This document shows, piece by piece, positions 12,840 to 26,179 of a stretch of 64,000 nucleotides of DNA. Location: NCBI RefSeq assembly GCF_003254395.2, contig NC_037648.1:4009868-4073867 (forward strand), in the 5' to 3' direction. Position 1 is the first letter of the stretch; each line of letters begins with the position of its first letter. Under the pieces are notes generated by a model. It was not told the DNA's origin and did no database searches. It saw only the letters and a list, made by a program, of their open reading frames with translations. The translations under genes were made by a program, and so were the position numbers. The stretch is from Apis mellifera. Lineage: Eukaryota > Arthropoda > Insecta > Hymenoptera > Apidae.

Positions 12840-14620
12840 GTGAATATAAAAAAATAAATTGACTTATTATAATGTATCCATATATTCAGATTTAAAATTA
12901 TCATTTAAACTTAAAATTTAAATTTAAACTAAAATATAAACTAAATTATTTAACATTATTTATTTTAAAATTATAATGTAGTTTGAAAGTAAGTTTTTCT
13001 TTTGATGGAATAATAATTTCCATTTTATGAATACAAAAGAAAATCAAATTGCTGTAATATACAGTGGCATAATATGAACACATTTTGAACAGTAAAATGA
13101 ATTTCACCTTAGAATCAATCTGTTAATAATTAGTATTTTAATTATTTTGTAACATTTTGAGCCTATTTTTATTTCCTTCATAATTTTATAATTATGAAGA
13201 ATAATGAAAAATATTACAAATGTTATTCAGTTTTGTAAGAATTATCTTAATAAATAGAAATTAATATATATTCAATTTAAAAAAAATAAATTCTTCTTTT
13301 TTTATAGTTATCTTTTGAATTTCACATGATTAGTCTTTTTTATAATTATTAAAAAAATTAATAAACAATCATTAATCTTTATAATTTCCAGAAAAAAATA
13401 ACTTGTAATATTTTACACGAATCATTTTGTACATGCAAAAATTTCCAATTATTCAAATCATATAATATTATAATAATATAATCTGTTAGATTATTGCATA
13501 TGTTAAATTATTGCATATAATTTCACAAATATGTGAAATCATTTAAAATCTAATAATTAAATATTTTATTAAATAATATTAACTTAAAAAGTAAAATTAG
13601 TTAGAAGTTGAATAATATTTTATCATTTCATTATAAAAAAAAATAAATACTATAATAAATTATGCTTTAGAATAGAATTCGAATATCTTTTATAAATTTA
13701 ATAGAATGCTAAATTGAAAATTATGTAATTATGTTATCTATTTGAAATTATATTCAACATATAATCTTTTTATTAATTCAATCATTTTTTGTTTTATAAA
13801 GAAATATATGTATATATATATAAATATATAAACATCATATAATATAGATCAACTTTGTTTTTTTTTAATGAAATATAATATATTTTTTAATATTATTCAA
13901 TGTAATACAATTTTTTTCTATTTTTTTTAAAAAAATGTTAAACTATTTTTAAACAAAAAATTAATTATATTAATTTATATATTGTATCAATTAATAGATT
14001 AAAAGATATGATTATATTGAAAAAAAAGAAGTTCTTTATATCTTCACATACATATCTTAAATGTATATTGATAAAAAAATTATTAATACGAAATATGTTA
14101 TCAATTGAATTATATTTTTAAAATATATCTTTTCATTTCTTTTTCTAATCATTATTAAATGAATTATATATATTTATGCGGATCACCTTGATTTCAAAAA
14201 GAAATTTTAGTTATTCTTCATTAATTATTTTATTTTAATAGCAGTATAATATTTAATGTCATGAATCTAATTATCAAAATTCATTAAAAATATATAATTC
14301 TATTAAAAAAATGTATAATCTCTATATGTTCTACGAAAGTTATTATTAATATTATTATATTATATTATTATTATTACATATTACATATTATTATTATTAA
14401 TATTCATAATTATTAAAATATAATTAGAAATTATAAAAATTATAAAAAATTACTAATTTTATAAAATTATTAAAATTAAAATTAATTAATTAATAAATAA
14501 TTAAAATTATTAAGCTGTTCTTTTTATATGCCATTATTAACATTATTAACATTACATCAACAAAGAAACCAGATATTTTAAATTAATCAAATTATTTTAT
14601 TCTTGTATCTTTCATACGCA
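12840..14620. other. AT-rich stretch, no gene seen
   Basis: A/T-biased sequence with ATT-type low complexity near 14340-14400. The words around 13071 (ACAGTGGC followed by a GAACA-rich segment) recall a Tc1-type end but have no convincing partner. Confidence 0.55.
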
Positions 14621-14880
14621 AGGGAAAGCGTATTTTTTGACAGAAGTTAGACCGCACGAGGCTAAGTTTAAGCAACTTCGAAGAAGAACCGAGTTCATTC
14701 TTGAAGCGACTATGTCAAGTCGAGATCGTGGGAATTGTGTCCCTTCACTGGATTCCCATGGGACGTGGCCAACTAAGACCGCTTTTCTTGCATTTGCGAC
14801 AACCCTGAAGCTATCGTTCCCGACTTAATTCAACAATGATGTCTTGATAACGTGAAAGACACATTCAAACAACTGTTTTC
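14620..14880. other. GC-richer island open on both strands
   Basis: About 200 bp with near-balanced composition. The plus strand is open from 14637 to 14828 (63 codons, non-ATG start), and the minus strand is open through the same interval. Neither translation matches a family I know. Being open on both strands points to base composition rather than selection, but a short exon cannot be excluded. Confidence 0.3.
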
Positions 14881-15480
14881 AAGATCTTTGAGGATTCTTT
14901 GTTTATATATAATATATATTTCTATATAAATCTTTGTCATTCCATGTGTGTTTAAGTTTGCAATTAGAAAAGATTCAAAGATAGATAGTTAAAAATGATT
15001 GTTGTTTTTAAAAAATACTATTTTTTGACATATGAGTTAAAATGTTTAAATAATAAAAGTTTTGTTGTATAAAGCTATTTGTGTAATAAATAAATATAAT
15101 AAACAAAAATTTTATAACTGTAAAGACATCAACATTGCAAAGAGGATTTTCTTAATACACAAAGTTTTATATAATCTCATATGAAAAATCTCAAATATTT
15201 TAGATAACACGGTAAAATATTTTTAAAATATTTTTTTTTTCTTTTCTTTTTTCTTTTTTAATTTAAATTTTCTGAAATGTATTTGTTAGATTAAAATATA
15301 ATAAAATTAAAAATAATTTAGATTATGTTCACTTATTTAATAAATAAAGATAAAAGAATTGTTATCGCTTATTAAGTATATTAAATAAGTACATTAAATG
15401 AAATGAAAAATAAAAGAACACTATCGTTGTATTAGTTAGTATAGTTTCACTTGATTTTCGATCTCACTTCTTTTCCTTTA
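14880..15480. other. AT-rich stretch, no gene seen
   Basis: A/T-biased with T-rich runs near 15220-15260. No open frame or structure noted. Confidence 0.6.
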
Positions 15481-16540
15481 TATTCTATAAAAAATATAAA
15501 TCAATAGATTCATATCAGAAATAGAAATCAATACTTCTATTGAATAATTGCAAATCTTCGATCCCGAATCTTTCATAATTATAAAAAATCGTACTTAATT
15601 TCTGGATTCAATAATAAATTAGAATATCAATGACATATATTTCAGTACTTTCAATATACATATTTCCACATTTTCATATATATTATTCAACATATTTCTA
15701 ATATATGTATAAATAATTATTTAACTTATAAATAATCCTTTGAATAGAATTGATAGAATTAACTTAAATACATATAATATTCTGCCTTTTTCACTTATTG
15801 TTTTTTTCTAATTTTGTTAATAAACATAAATCAATCAATTTATATCAAAAGAATTATTATCTTTTTTAATAATTAAAAAATCCTTAAATTTTTTACAATT
15901 ACAAAATACTTACTTCTAATTGACGAATACAAATTTAAAAATCAATCAGTATATCAAGAATATACATCTTTAAATAAACACAGTTCTCTTTAATATATTA
16001 TATAATGATTTAATTCAAAGAAATCAATATCTGTCGAATAATTGCAAAATTCTTAAATCTTTAAAAAATGTTTGTCGAAGTTGAAGAATCACATAATAAA
16101 ATTTAGAAATCAATCATGAAATGACACATCAATATCTTTCATCTTCGCATTATTTAATTATTCGATATTTTTTAAATTATATAAAAAAATATCAATATCT
16201 CTATTACATAATTGCGAAAGTTCTAAATTTTTTGTAATTCACTATAATTAAAGAAATACAGTCAAATTCAGAATTCCAATCACAAAATAACATATCAATA
16301 ACATTTTTCATCTTCACAATATATTCATCTTTTTATATACATGCAATTATTCATTACTTTTTATAATTATAATAAATTATAATAAAAAGAAAATCAATAT
16401 TTTTACTACTATTAATTGCAAAATTATTGAATCATTTGCAATTAGAAAATATTATTATAATTAGAGAATCACAATCAAATTTATACATTAATGATTAAAC
16501 ATACTAGTTATCTTCATAATAAATATTCAAATTTTTCAAT
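15480..16540. repeat. Divergent tandem array, about five units
   Basis: Units share, in the same order, an AAATCAATAT-type start, an ATAATTGCAAA-type segment about 20 bases later, a GAATCA or GAATAC segment, and a CATCTT or TCTTCA segment. Unit starts lie near 15526, 15847, 16021, 16189 and 16391, giving spacings of about 321 (probably two units or an insertion), 174, 168 and 202. Units are heavily mutated, so the array is old. No coding sense is visible. Confidence 0.6.
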
Positions 16541-16574
16541 TTAAATAAGATTGATAAAATTTTGACGCCACTAT

Positions 16575-16901
16575 ATGCAATATTTAGAGTTAATAGACTA
16601 TTATAACACTATGAATGAATATAATATAATAAATTGGAATACTGAAAGATATTTATACTTTTTTTTGATGTCTATTTCTCTTCGATTTTTATCACGAAAA
16701 TGCATCCAAACATTCCATTATGAGACGATACAAAGTTTGGAAACGCGTTTTCGAACGAAAATCTTGTCAAATACTCTTCCGTTTCATAGTTTCCATAGTT
16801 TGTATTTTATTCTTTGTATGTTTTCAATAGCGTTCATAATTATGTTATACAAATGGCGAAAATTTTTGACTTCAGATTTTGGACGTTTTATTCGATTATA
16901 A
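16575..16901 (+). other. Unrecognised 108-codon ATG open frame
   Basis: Starts at a true ATG and runs 108 residues. It is rich in Tyr, Phe, Ile and Leu, with a hydrophobic stretch at about residues 77-91 that could span a membrane, followed by basic residues. It directly follows the tandem array. I recognise no family; the residue bias is what A/T-rich sequence produces by chance, so I keep confidence low. A chemoreceptor-like or other small membrane protein remnant is conceivable but unsupported. Confidence 0.12.
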
Positions 16902-16909
16902 CATAGTTA

Positions 16910-19900
16910 ATCGAAAAACATGTTAAACTTAATAATGTTCGAAATGAAAGCCATCAATGTTTCTCGTTGCGCGACATTATAGAAAATGCTATATAATGTG
17001 TTTTAATGACATCATAATATCAGAGTTCTAACAATGTTAGGTTCAAACGAAACAACTTGGAAACTATTCAAGTTATTTAATGCAGATGAAAATACAATAT
17101 ATTTCTTGCCTTTGAAATATATTTTTGTAAAAATATTATCTCTGCAGTGATTAAATGATTTATCTAACAGATGAGAAAATTGTGTCGAAATGTGTGATTC
17201 AGACTAATGATTGCGTTTAAATTAATTTTATTTTCCAAAAATTTCGATTAAAACTGTATCTCTTACATTTATTATGCAAGAAGATTCGATCATAACTTAG
17301 ACAGAATTGACTAATCATTGAAATTGCACCTATGTGTGTTATACGTATATATAGAAACATATATAAAAGAAATGATTTCTATTATGTTAATTAAAACAAA
17401 TTCAAACTTTGCATCCTGAATCATGAATCATGCAATGAAAAAATTGTTTTCATATTAATTTCATCCGAAAACTTAAAATTTTACTGAATAAAATAAAGCC
17501 AATCTCTTCTTTCCATATAGTATAGATGGATTCATTTGTAATGAAGCGGTAGTGACAGGTTTAAACTTGATAATAACAATAACAAATGAACGGTTGTTCA
17601 GATATCATGCAGTATAATTGTGTAAAAAAATTTGAAAATGTCAATTCCATGGAAAGATGAATATATGGAAACATTTTTAAAAACATATCGAAATTATAAA
17701 TGTCTATGAAATAACAAATTTAAAAATTATCATAAAACAAATATTTGCAAAAAACTATATAAATCTATATATAAAGAGTTAAATTTATAGTTATATAAAC
17801 GATATAAAGATGTTAAAATAGAAATAATTTGCACTAGCTGATATTTTAAGAATTAGTATATTTTAAGAATTGAATTGAATCATTGAAAACTACTTCAACT
17901 TTCATTTTTCATATTCATTGTGAATAAATCATCCGCGATATCCAAAGTGAAAAAAATCAAAATTTGCTTTTATTTGTTTCTAATTACAGAAATTATTACA
18001 GAAATATTAATGTTTATCGAAAAATTAATTATGCAAATAAATTTTTTTTTTAATGATTTATGTTCACAATACATTACGCTAATATACGCTCTTAGTTACG
18101 CTTATATAAGAGTTAAACAAATATTTTAAAGTTTGTTTATTATATTATTTATTGAAATAATATAAATAATTTAAGGTCATTTTGAAAACAAAATAAGTGT
18201 TTAAGATTAAGCGTTATAAGTTTTTTTATAAGTTTTCTTATATTTTAAATTTTTTAAATTATCTAAGTTCGTTATCTTTGTTATTATTTCATCAAGAAAG
18301 CATTTTTATGTTTAAATAAATAAAAGTATATTGTAATTTATTTTTAATTAATTAAAATTTTTAGTTTATTATTAAAATGCGAAAAAAGATAAAAAAAGAT
18401 ATTTAATAAACAATTAATTAACATTTTATAATATAATTTTTCTTAATATTGTATTATTTTATTATTTTATAATAATATATTAAAATAAATTGCCAAATAT
18501 TTTTTTAATTAATTCATATTATCAATTTAAATAGAGCTTATTTAACATGAAACATGTTAGAAAAAATATTTCAATTATTATTATATTGAATCTTTAATTA
18601 TGAAAACATAAGACAATTGAATACATATTTTATTAAATATAGAAATCTTTATAATCAACGTCCACATAGTTTATGCCCATATAATTTATTAAATAAATAT
18701 CAAAAACTGAAAAATTGAACTATCATCTTCTATAAATAATAATAAATATAACAAATTTTAAAAAACATAAAAAATATAAATTAAGAAACTAATATTATAA
18801 TTATATTGTAATTTGATTTAGAAAAGATGTATACACAAATTATATAATAATTAATTTATTATCACTTTTTTTTTTAATTTAATGTCATGAAGTTTTTCAT
18901 ATCAATTCATTAAAAATTCTATTTTTTGAAATGCATATATGTTTTTAGATGTTTAAAATATATGAACATTTATTTTTTCGATTAATTAATTAATAAATAA
19001 TTCTGATCACGCGGTTCACAGTATGTGATCGTGTGTAATTAACTAAGTATTGTTATAGAACTTTATTTTATATATATATATAAAAATATAAATATAAATA
19101 TAAATATAAATCATTGAAAACAAGTTTTCACATAAGCAAGTTATTTGTATAAATTTTAATTCTTTTATTAGCTAAGATTTTTCGTACAATTAATAAAAAT
19201 TTATGTTCATATAAAAAAATTTTATGAATATTTTCTCTAAAATATATAATAATATATTTAATATTATAAATTTAGAAATAATTTTAAATATAATAATTGT
19301 CTGATGCTTAAATAAATTAATGCTTAATAAATAAATTATTTATTTTATATCATAGATATAATTTTAATATATTTCTAATTATATCATATCGTAAAGATAT
19401 AAGTTTAATGGAATTATTAAATGAATTCAGCTGAAATTTAGATAATCAGACATTGTGAAGATTTCATTTATATAAACGGAATATCACCGTATTTTATAAA
19501 TTGATTGTTTGTGCTCCAAATCATCAATATCATTAATTCCAATTTCTCTTTGTATAAGAGCTTATTAAAGCTTATTAAAGCCACTATCCTATATTATTTT
19601 ATATAATATAATATTTTATATAATATAATATGCTCATTTTAATATCTGAAACATTCTTCAAAATAATATTTCGAAATGAACTGCAAAAATACTGAATAAG
19701 ATAAACTGTGAAACAAAATTTGACTTATTCTTTGTCCAACTCATACTCATCTTTTTCCTTTTTTGCTCAAATTAAATCACAGAAATCAAATTAAATTATT
19801 TGCTACAAATGTCCATTTTATTAGATTGCAGATATTAAAACAAGCATTATCATATATAATTATCATAAAAATTTGGAAATCGGAAAATTATTTAAATATT

Positions 19901-19980
19901 ACAAAAAAGAATATAAATATTACAATTCAACAAAAAAAGATAAAATTAAAAAGAATTTCTGATTTATCGAGAAAACAATG
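16910..19980. other. AT-rich stretch, no gene seen
   Basis: Includes somewhat more complex sequence at 16900-17660 and then strong A/T bias. An (AAATAT)n run lies at about 19085-19112. The plus-strand frames at 17920-18129 and 19763-19981 are low-complexity translations. Confidence 0.55.
19085..19112. repeat. (AAATAT)n microsatellite
   Basis: Four to five consecutive copies of the hexamer. Confidence 0.9.
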
Positions 19981-20290
19981 ATGATCTCTTTTGACTAATC
20001 AACTTATCTCGCGTTAAAGATTTCTTCCGTTTTCCACGCGATTAATCGCATCTAACGAAAGACTAATGATTTTCATGATTTTTCAGTCTAGAAGATGAAG
20101 GAAAAACGCAAGGATTGAACAAAAAAACAATGAGAGTCGACTCTCCGCGTCATCAGTCATGAGTATGGCTCCATTATTTCGAGATTGATGCTCGAGCAGC
20201 GAGAAGCATTCTTGCGTGATGAAATTCAGTTTGATATTTCGTTATCTCTTAACGATTCGTCGACTGTCAGCAGAAGTGATAAAATAGATT
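19980..20290. other. Moderately complex island, unassigned
   Basis: CpG-containing sequence with a GATTAATCGC word and GTCGACTCTC. No frame of note. Candidate conserved noncoding block by composition only. Confidence 0.3.
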
Positions 20291-20546
20291 GGAAATAATA
20301 AATTGTATTTTTAACTATTTTATCGAGCATCATATATATGAATTTGTAATTTATTCTGTTTGACTTATCTTTAAATATGAATTCTTTACAATTTTTTTAT
20401 TTATAAATGAATATTAATATTAAGTGTTAATACTAAATTTTTATATATCATTTAATATCGTTAATTTTTTAATATCAATTGTTTATTTCAAATGAAAAAT
20501 TGATCATCCAAAAGAAAAGTGATTAATCGATTTCACATGATTTTAG

Positions 20547-20624
20547 AATTTCAAATTATTTCGAACGATTTCAAATAATATTTTGAATGATTTCAAATAA
20601 TATTTTGAATGATTTCATATTATT
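20547..20624. repeat. 22-bp tandem repeat, about 3.5 copies
   Basis: Two exact 22-bp copies (20567-20588 and 20589-20610, starting GATTTCAAATAATATT) are flanked by a degenerate copy on the left and a partial copy on the right. Confidence 0.85.
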
Positions 20625-20629
20625 GTTTT

Positions 20630-21830
20630 CATATGACATCGATTTTGTACGAAACTTTTTAATTTTAATTCTTTAATTATTATAATGATAACTTTTTATT
20701 TAAAATTGAATAATATAATTATTTTAATGTTTTAAAAACTTTTAAACAATTGTAATTGTAATTTTATATAAAAATATTGGATTACAATATTGAATAAGAT
20801 TCTATTATTATTTTAAATATGTATAAAAAAGATTATTTGTCAGATTGAATGGAACAAAAAAATCAAAATTATACGATTATTTTCTATAGATAATAGAAAT
20901 ATAATAATAAAAAAAATTATTTCTAGAAAAATAAATTGTTAATTAAAAATTATGAAATTTTATATATAAAAATAGTTTGGATAAAATTAATTGATATTAC
21001 AAGAACTATGAAATTTTAACTTTTTCGTTTTTTCAATCATACATTGATTTTTGAACAGATGAAATTTCATACGAAATTTTTTTTTTTTTGACAAATTTCA
21101 AAATTACATATACCATATATGCTATAAATTACATTTCACATATACACATACAATAAAAATATTTGTTTATACAAACATAGTGTTCTCGCTTTTATTTTTC
21201 AGTATTTTTTTAACAATAATACATTTCAGAAAAAAATGGAAAAAATAAAAATTTCATCGTTTTTTATATTCAATATAATGAAAATTTTTTATCAATTCAT
21301 AATAATAAATTAAAATAAAATAATTAAAAAATATTGCTCTTATATAATTATTTACATAAGAATAGATTTATTAATTACTATTTATTAGTTATATAATTGC
21401 ACTTTTCATTGATTGCTGCGTAAACGACTTCAATTAAACAAATACAAGCGGAATAATAAATGTCAAGCATCTGAAACGCTCGTCATGAAAATTTTAAATT
21501 TCTAAATGCATATGCATGTTTCAAAATCAAAAATTTTAATTCTACCAATTAATGAGAATGATTTCATAACAGTTAAAATCAAAAAAAAAAAAAAACAAAA
21601 GCAAGTATTTCTGTATTTCTTATGGACTTTTTCATTTAGAAAAATCTTATACAATATTACAACATACATTAACAAAAGAATTAAAATTATTTTCCTTGTA
21701 TACAAATTCTGCAAATATTAGATAACATAACAGTATTTATCGTTTAATTGACACATATGCAAATGGACAAAAATATAAATTAATCGAAATAATAGAATAA
21801 TACGCACAATAGAATTTTATATCCTGTTTC
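20630..21830. other. AT-rich stretch, no gene seen
   Basis: A/T-biased with T and A homopolymers. A 12-bp palindrome ATGCATATGCAT sits at 21506-21517. The overlapping frames at 21502-21721 on both strands are low-complexity translations of the same A/T segment. Confidence 0.55.
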
Positions 21831-22270
21831 GAATATTTTCCTCGCTAACTTGAAATGGTTACGGATAATGCAAATAATCGGCTTTGCGGCTCCACTTGAG
21901 ATTTCTTCGAGTCGAAAGAAAAACGTACATCGATAACTCGTACAAGACATTACTCTTCATGGATCGGTTCAATAATGCACAATTGTAACTCTTGTTCAAT
22001 ATCTACATCTTTTTTCTCCAAGTTTCGAAACAGTTTAACATTCGCCATTGACGAAAAGAGATTGTTATTGAAAAATCTTCTCTTGTTTTCGTTTTTTATG
22101 TTTAATTTTATTTCATTTTGCCTATAACTTTGTTTGTTAAAGCAGAGAAAATTAAAACGACGAATGGAAGATTCGAGAGATGGAATTTATTACCGTGTAT
22201 CGATGGAAATTAATAATTTCACGGTAATTAATGGCAAACCGAATATAGTTAGCCAAAACAGAACATTGAT
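21830..22270. other. Moderately complex island, unassigned
   Basis: Contains normal-complexity sequence with CpGs and homeodomain-like words (CGGTAATTAATGG). No open frame of length. Candidate noncoding conserved block by composition only. Confidence 0.3.
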
Positions 22271-23610
22271 TTGATTCGATGATATTTCATGAATATATAC
22301 AGTGTTCTGTTTAAATCGATTCATTCGCATATCTTAGAATATTGATGAAAAACAGTGAAAAATAGTTTGAATACAGATTAAATTGTTTAAAGATACGTAT
22401 TATTAATTACTTTGAGAGATTTTATCTAGATTCAAATAATAGAATAGTATAGAAATCAGACATCGAATTGAAGATATATTTTGGTATTTTTTATTTTTTT
22501 ACATAGAATCATAATTTTTTAAATATCTAAATCAATGTGGTCATTTTACATAAAGATCATTTATATCAAATTATTATTAGAATTTAGAAGATATTTTAAT
22601 TTTATTTTCGAAATGCTTCCTTAAAATTAAAAAAATAGTGTTTCACATATTTCTTGTCTTTTATATAGTAAATTTTATAAAATTAAGATGAAATATTTCC
22701 TAAACTAATAATAATTAATAATCTCTTAATAGTTTTTTTTTATAAAGAATAAGAGTATTTTATATATTATACTTAAAAAGATGTGATTCTGTTTAAAAAA
22801 AAATTGAAATATTTTTTTAAATATTTTTTATTAATTTTTATTAATATAATTATTATTATTAATAATAATAATTATTATTATTATTAATAAATTATAAATT
22901 AATTTTTTGTAGCTCAATTTAGAAAAAAATATGGATCATGAAATAAAAGTGACTAAGTCAACAATATTTATATCAAATGATTTAAATTTATTTAATTTTT
23001 AGTTATTTAATTAATTTTATTGATGATTGCTAATCGATCAAATCAAAAATGATTATCGTCAAATAGCGTTAAATATTTGTTTGTTTTTAAACCATTCAAT
23101 TTTTCTATAAATATTTTTCAATATTGTTAACAAATATTTATATAACGAGATTATAGATATTTATTTTTTTATTTTAGAATTATAAATAGACATACAATAT
23201 GATTTCGATTAATCGGCAAACAAACAATAATTAACTTAAATAAATCGAGAATCATGAAGTAATCAAATCATGAAATAGACGAAATTTATATAATTTTTTT
23301 TCATTTTTATATTTTAAATATTATCATTTATAATTAAACTTAATATAATTATTTAACTAATAAACTTAATATATTATTTATAATAATTATTTAACAGTTC
23401 AATCTTAAACAACATTTAACTTAAAAAAAATATGGTGAATAATTGACAAATAGAAATTTAACGAAAAAAAAAAGTAATTAGAGAAATAGAAATTCGAAAA
23501 AAAGATATGAATTTGATATATAATAAGCAGAAGATAACAGATAATTAAAATTCTTGATAATTTTGGATGATCGAGATCTAGTCGATTCTATTACTATATT
23601 ATTTTATATT
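22270..23610. other. AT-rich stretch, no gene seen
   Basis: A/T-biased; holds the ATT/AAT palindrome at 22850-22871 described separately. Nothing else noted. Confidence 0.6.
22850..22890. repeat. (ATT)n/(AAT)n palindromic microsatellite
   Basis: Four ATT-type units meet four AAT-type units to give a perfect 22-bp palindrome at 22850-22871, followed by a further (TTA)n run to 22890. Confidence 0.9.
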
Positions 23611-23614
23611 TCTT

Positions 23615-23618
<4 letters not shown>

Positions 23619-23653
<35 letters not shown>
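23619..23653. repeat. (AT)n microsatellite
   Basis: About 17 uninterrupted AT repeats. Confidence 0.97.
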
Positions 23654-23656
<3 letters not shown>

Positions 23657-23869
23657 CATAAAAATTATTATGTAATTTTTCGAGATTGTACTGGATTCAT
23701 TCAAATAGAACATCCTGTATATTAAAAGCAGATCCAGAACTGAATTTGGATATATAAAAACAATTAACGCGTACATTTCTTTCTCTCTCTGACACATGAG
23801 ACCGATTTTAATTATTAGTCAGATACAACAGTGATTAATCAATGTTTACTAGATATCGTGCAAATATTG

Positions 23870-24130
23870 GTCAAATGTTGACACCCGATAGTCGATCAAT
23901 AATAAATTTCGAACAGTATTCCATGTCCTGATTTCATGTTCGTACCTCGTAACATGATGATTTCAAAACGTGCTTATTCCATTGTTTGTAAGTTATTTTC
24001 AAACAATCAACCACAGAGTTTGATGCAAATTACATCTCAACGCGGAGCATCGGCTATTTATTTCTGCCATTAAATTTCGTACGATTATGAATTGTAAATC
24101 GATTTACATCGAAGCGAAAGGAAACAGAAT
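23870..24130. other. Moderately complex island, unassigned
   Basis: Complex CpG-containing sequence with an exact POU octamer ATGCAAAT at 24023-24030 and a GTAAATCGATTTAC palindrome near 24095-24108. No reading frame. The octamer alone is not significant, since several are expected by chance in this composition. Confidence 0.3.
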
Positions 24131-24559
24131 TATTGCAACTATCGTAACTCGATTGTTTTAATAAAACATTTGAATTGTTTGAAATAAAACATTTAAAAAA
24201 ATGATGATATCTAAAAAAAAAAAAAAAGAAATTTCCTTGCCGACTTTGATGATTTTTTTCCTATGCATGTCGATCTTAATTTTAAAGATATTTACAAAAA
24301 AAAATTGCCATTACTATATAAAATTTTCTTGTACATACAAGTCCATGCAATCACCACTTATATATTATTTTATGATCAGAAAACTATTTTTTCATAATTT
24401 ATGATGAATTTAAAATCAATCAAAATTGATTGTAATGAACTTTCATCTATATACAATAATAAGATATAGCACGAGCATTTTTATAACTGCATCTTTTCTT
24501 TATAAATATGCCGAATATAAATAAGTTTGTTTTATACAGTTTCGAGCGAAATTTGAAAT

Positions 24560-24870
24560 GCATGTGATCTGAACAACAATGCTTGGTCGAACGTCGTGTG
24601 CAGAACTCTTGATGCTCTTGCGAATTTAAAATTTGAGGTCATATCGCATCTATCTTACAATCCAAATCTGGTCCTTTCAGATTTTCACTTCTTTTAAATT
24701 GAAAAGAACATTCAAGGATATTCATTTTTAGTTGGACGATGAAGTCAAAGTAGCACTTTGACTTTTTTTATCAAAAGTAGGTCGGCAGAATTTTTTGTTG
24801 AGATGAAAAAACTTGTCACATATGGGAAAAAAAGGTTTCAAAGTTAATGGTGTTTATATTCAAAAATAAA
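24560..24870 (+). pseudogene. Decayed mariner transposase, C-terminal part
   Basis: Mariner transposase cuts and pastes its element through a D,D34D catalytic triad. The frame from 24572 reads NNNA, then a TLD..LKFEV segment and NPNLVLSDFHFF, matching the family pattern HDNARPH..., LLxxLxFEVLPHPPYSPDLAPSDYHLF. The second catalytic Asp is replaced by Asn (codon 24575-24577). The third Asp is kept (24680-24682), and exactly 34 residues lie between them. Farther on, FFIKSRSAEFFVEMKKLVTY corresponds to the usual FY..GI.KL..RW region. A +1 shift in the A-run near 24830 leads to VNGVYIQK and a stop at 24867-24869, like the family's GQYI terminus. In-frame stops near 24692 and 24737 show it is dead. 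I see no N-terminal half and no clear terminal repeats. Confidence 0.85.
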
Positions 24871-25697
24871 TATTATAATAAAGCTTTATTACCTAGAAAA
24901 AAATCATATTTTTATTTTTTCTTTGTTTCATTTCGATAATTGTTTTTATTTTCGACAAAAGTTTATTACTTATCAGACGACTGAAAAATCGATATAAACA
25001 TCATATTTGATATCATTGTAATTTCGGTCATTCGATTGTTTTATATTTTATTTTCACATTTCACAGATCCGAAAAATTTTTACAAATATCTATCTCGAAA
25101 ATTAAGAATAAATGTATGCATAAAAATTTGTTCAAAATTGCAATTCTAATTCTTATTTTTATTTTATTATATAAAATATTGATTTCTACGATATATTAAA
25201 AAATCATCAAAATCAATAAAAAAAAATAATATCAAAAAATAATATCAATATAATCAATAAATATAAATAAAAGAAAGCTTTTTTTTTAGATAATCATAAA
25301 AAATGATAAAAATAATATTTTATTTTTAATTGAGTATTATTTGAACTAATCATATTGCTAAGATAGAATATTACACTTGATGCTATTAAATGAAAAATTA
25401 TTCAGTAATGTGAGAAAAGATAATGTGAGAAGACTATTGAATTTACTTTATGAGAAAATCTACTGATATGATAAGATAAATTAACTTTTGAATATTATAT
25501 GGTGTTGATTCTATAACTATAATTTATTTATTGTTTTTTCTAAAATATATATTAATTTATCTGAAATGATTTTTTTTAGATTATTTCATTATTTAGTTTT
25601 TAAGCGAAATAATCTTTGTTTTTTGTTCAAGCAATTTTAAATAATTTATTATCAAATATTTCTTAATTTTATTATGTCATTTGTTTTTGTAGAAAAA

Positions 25698-25732
25698 TTG
25701 TTTTCATTTGCTATAACATCAAATGAAAACAA
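25698..25732. repeat. Perfect 13-bp inverted repeat
   Basis: TTGTTTTCATTTG (25698-25710) and CAAATGAAAACAA (25720-25732) pair perfectly around a 9-base loop. Confidence 0.9.
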
Positions 25733-25971
25733 GAATATGAATGTCTTTCTTGCGAATTATTTTAAGAATAAATATAATTATATCATAAAAGTTTCAATTT
25801 AAAGTTTCATGATACTCTAATGAATAAAGAGTAATTTATTTACATGAAATAATAGTTAATGTCATCATAATTTTTTATATCAAATTATTTATTTATTTGA
25901 ATTAATTAAAATTTAAAAATAATTTTTTTTATATTTCATACAAAATTAAAAATTATTTATGAAAATAAATA

Positions 25972-25995
25972 ATTCATTCATTCATTCATTCATTC
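25972..25995. repeat. (ATTC)n microsatellite
   Basis: Six consecutive ATTC units. Confidence 0.95.
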
Positions 25996-26179
25996 CTTAT
26001 TTCAAATTGTAATTTATTTTCTTTTCAAATAAAATATATTCAATTCTAATTCAAATAAAATTTATTATTTTAAACTATTTGTTATTTATTTATTTATTCT
26101 TTTTTTCAAATAAAATTGCATGACATATCTATGGCATATCTATGGCAAATACATTATTTATTTCTTTAATAAACCACTC

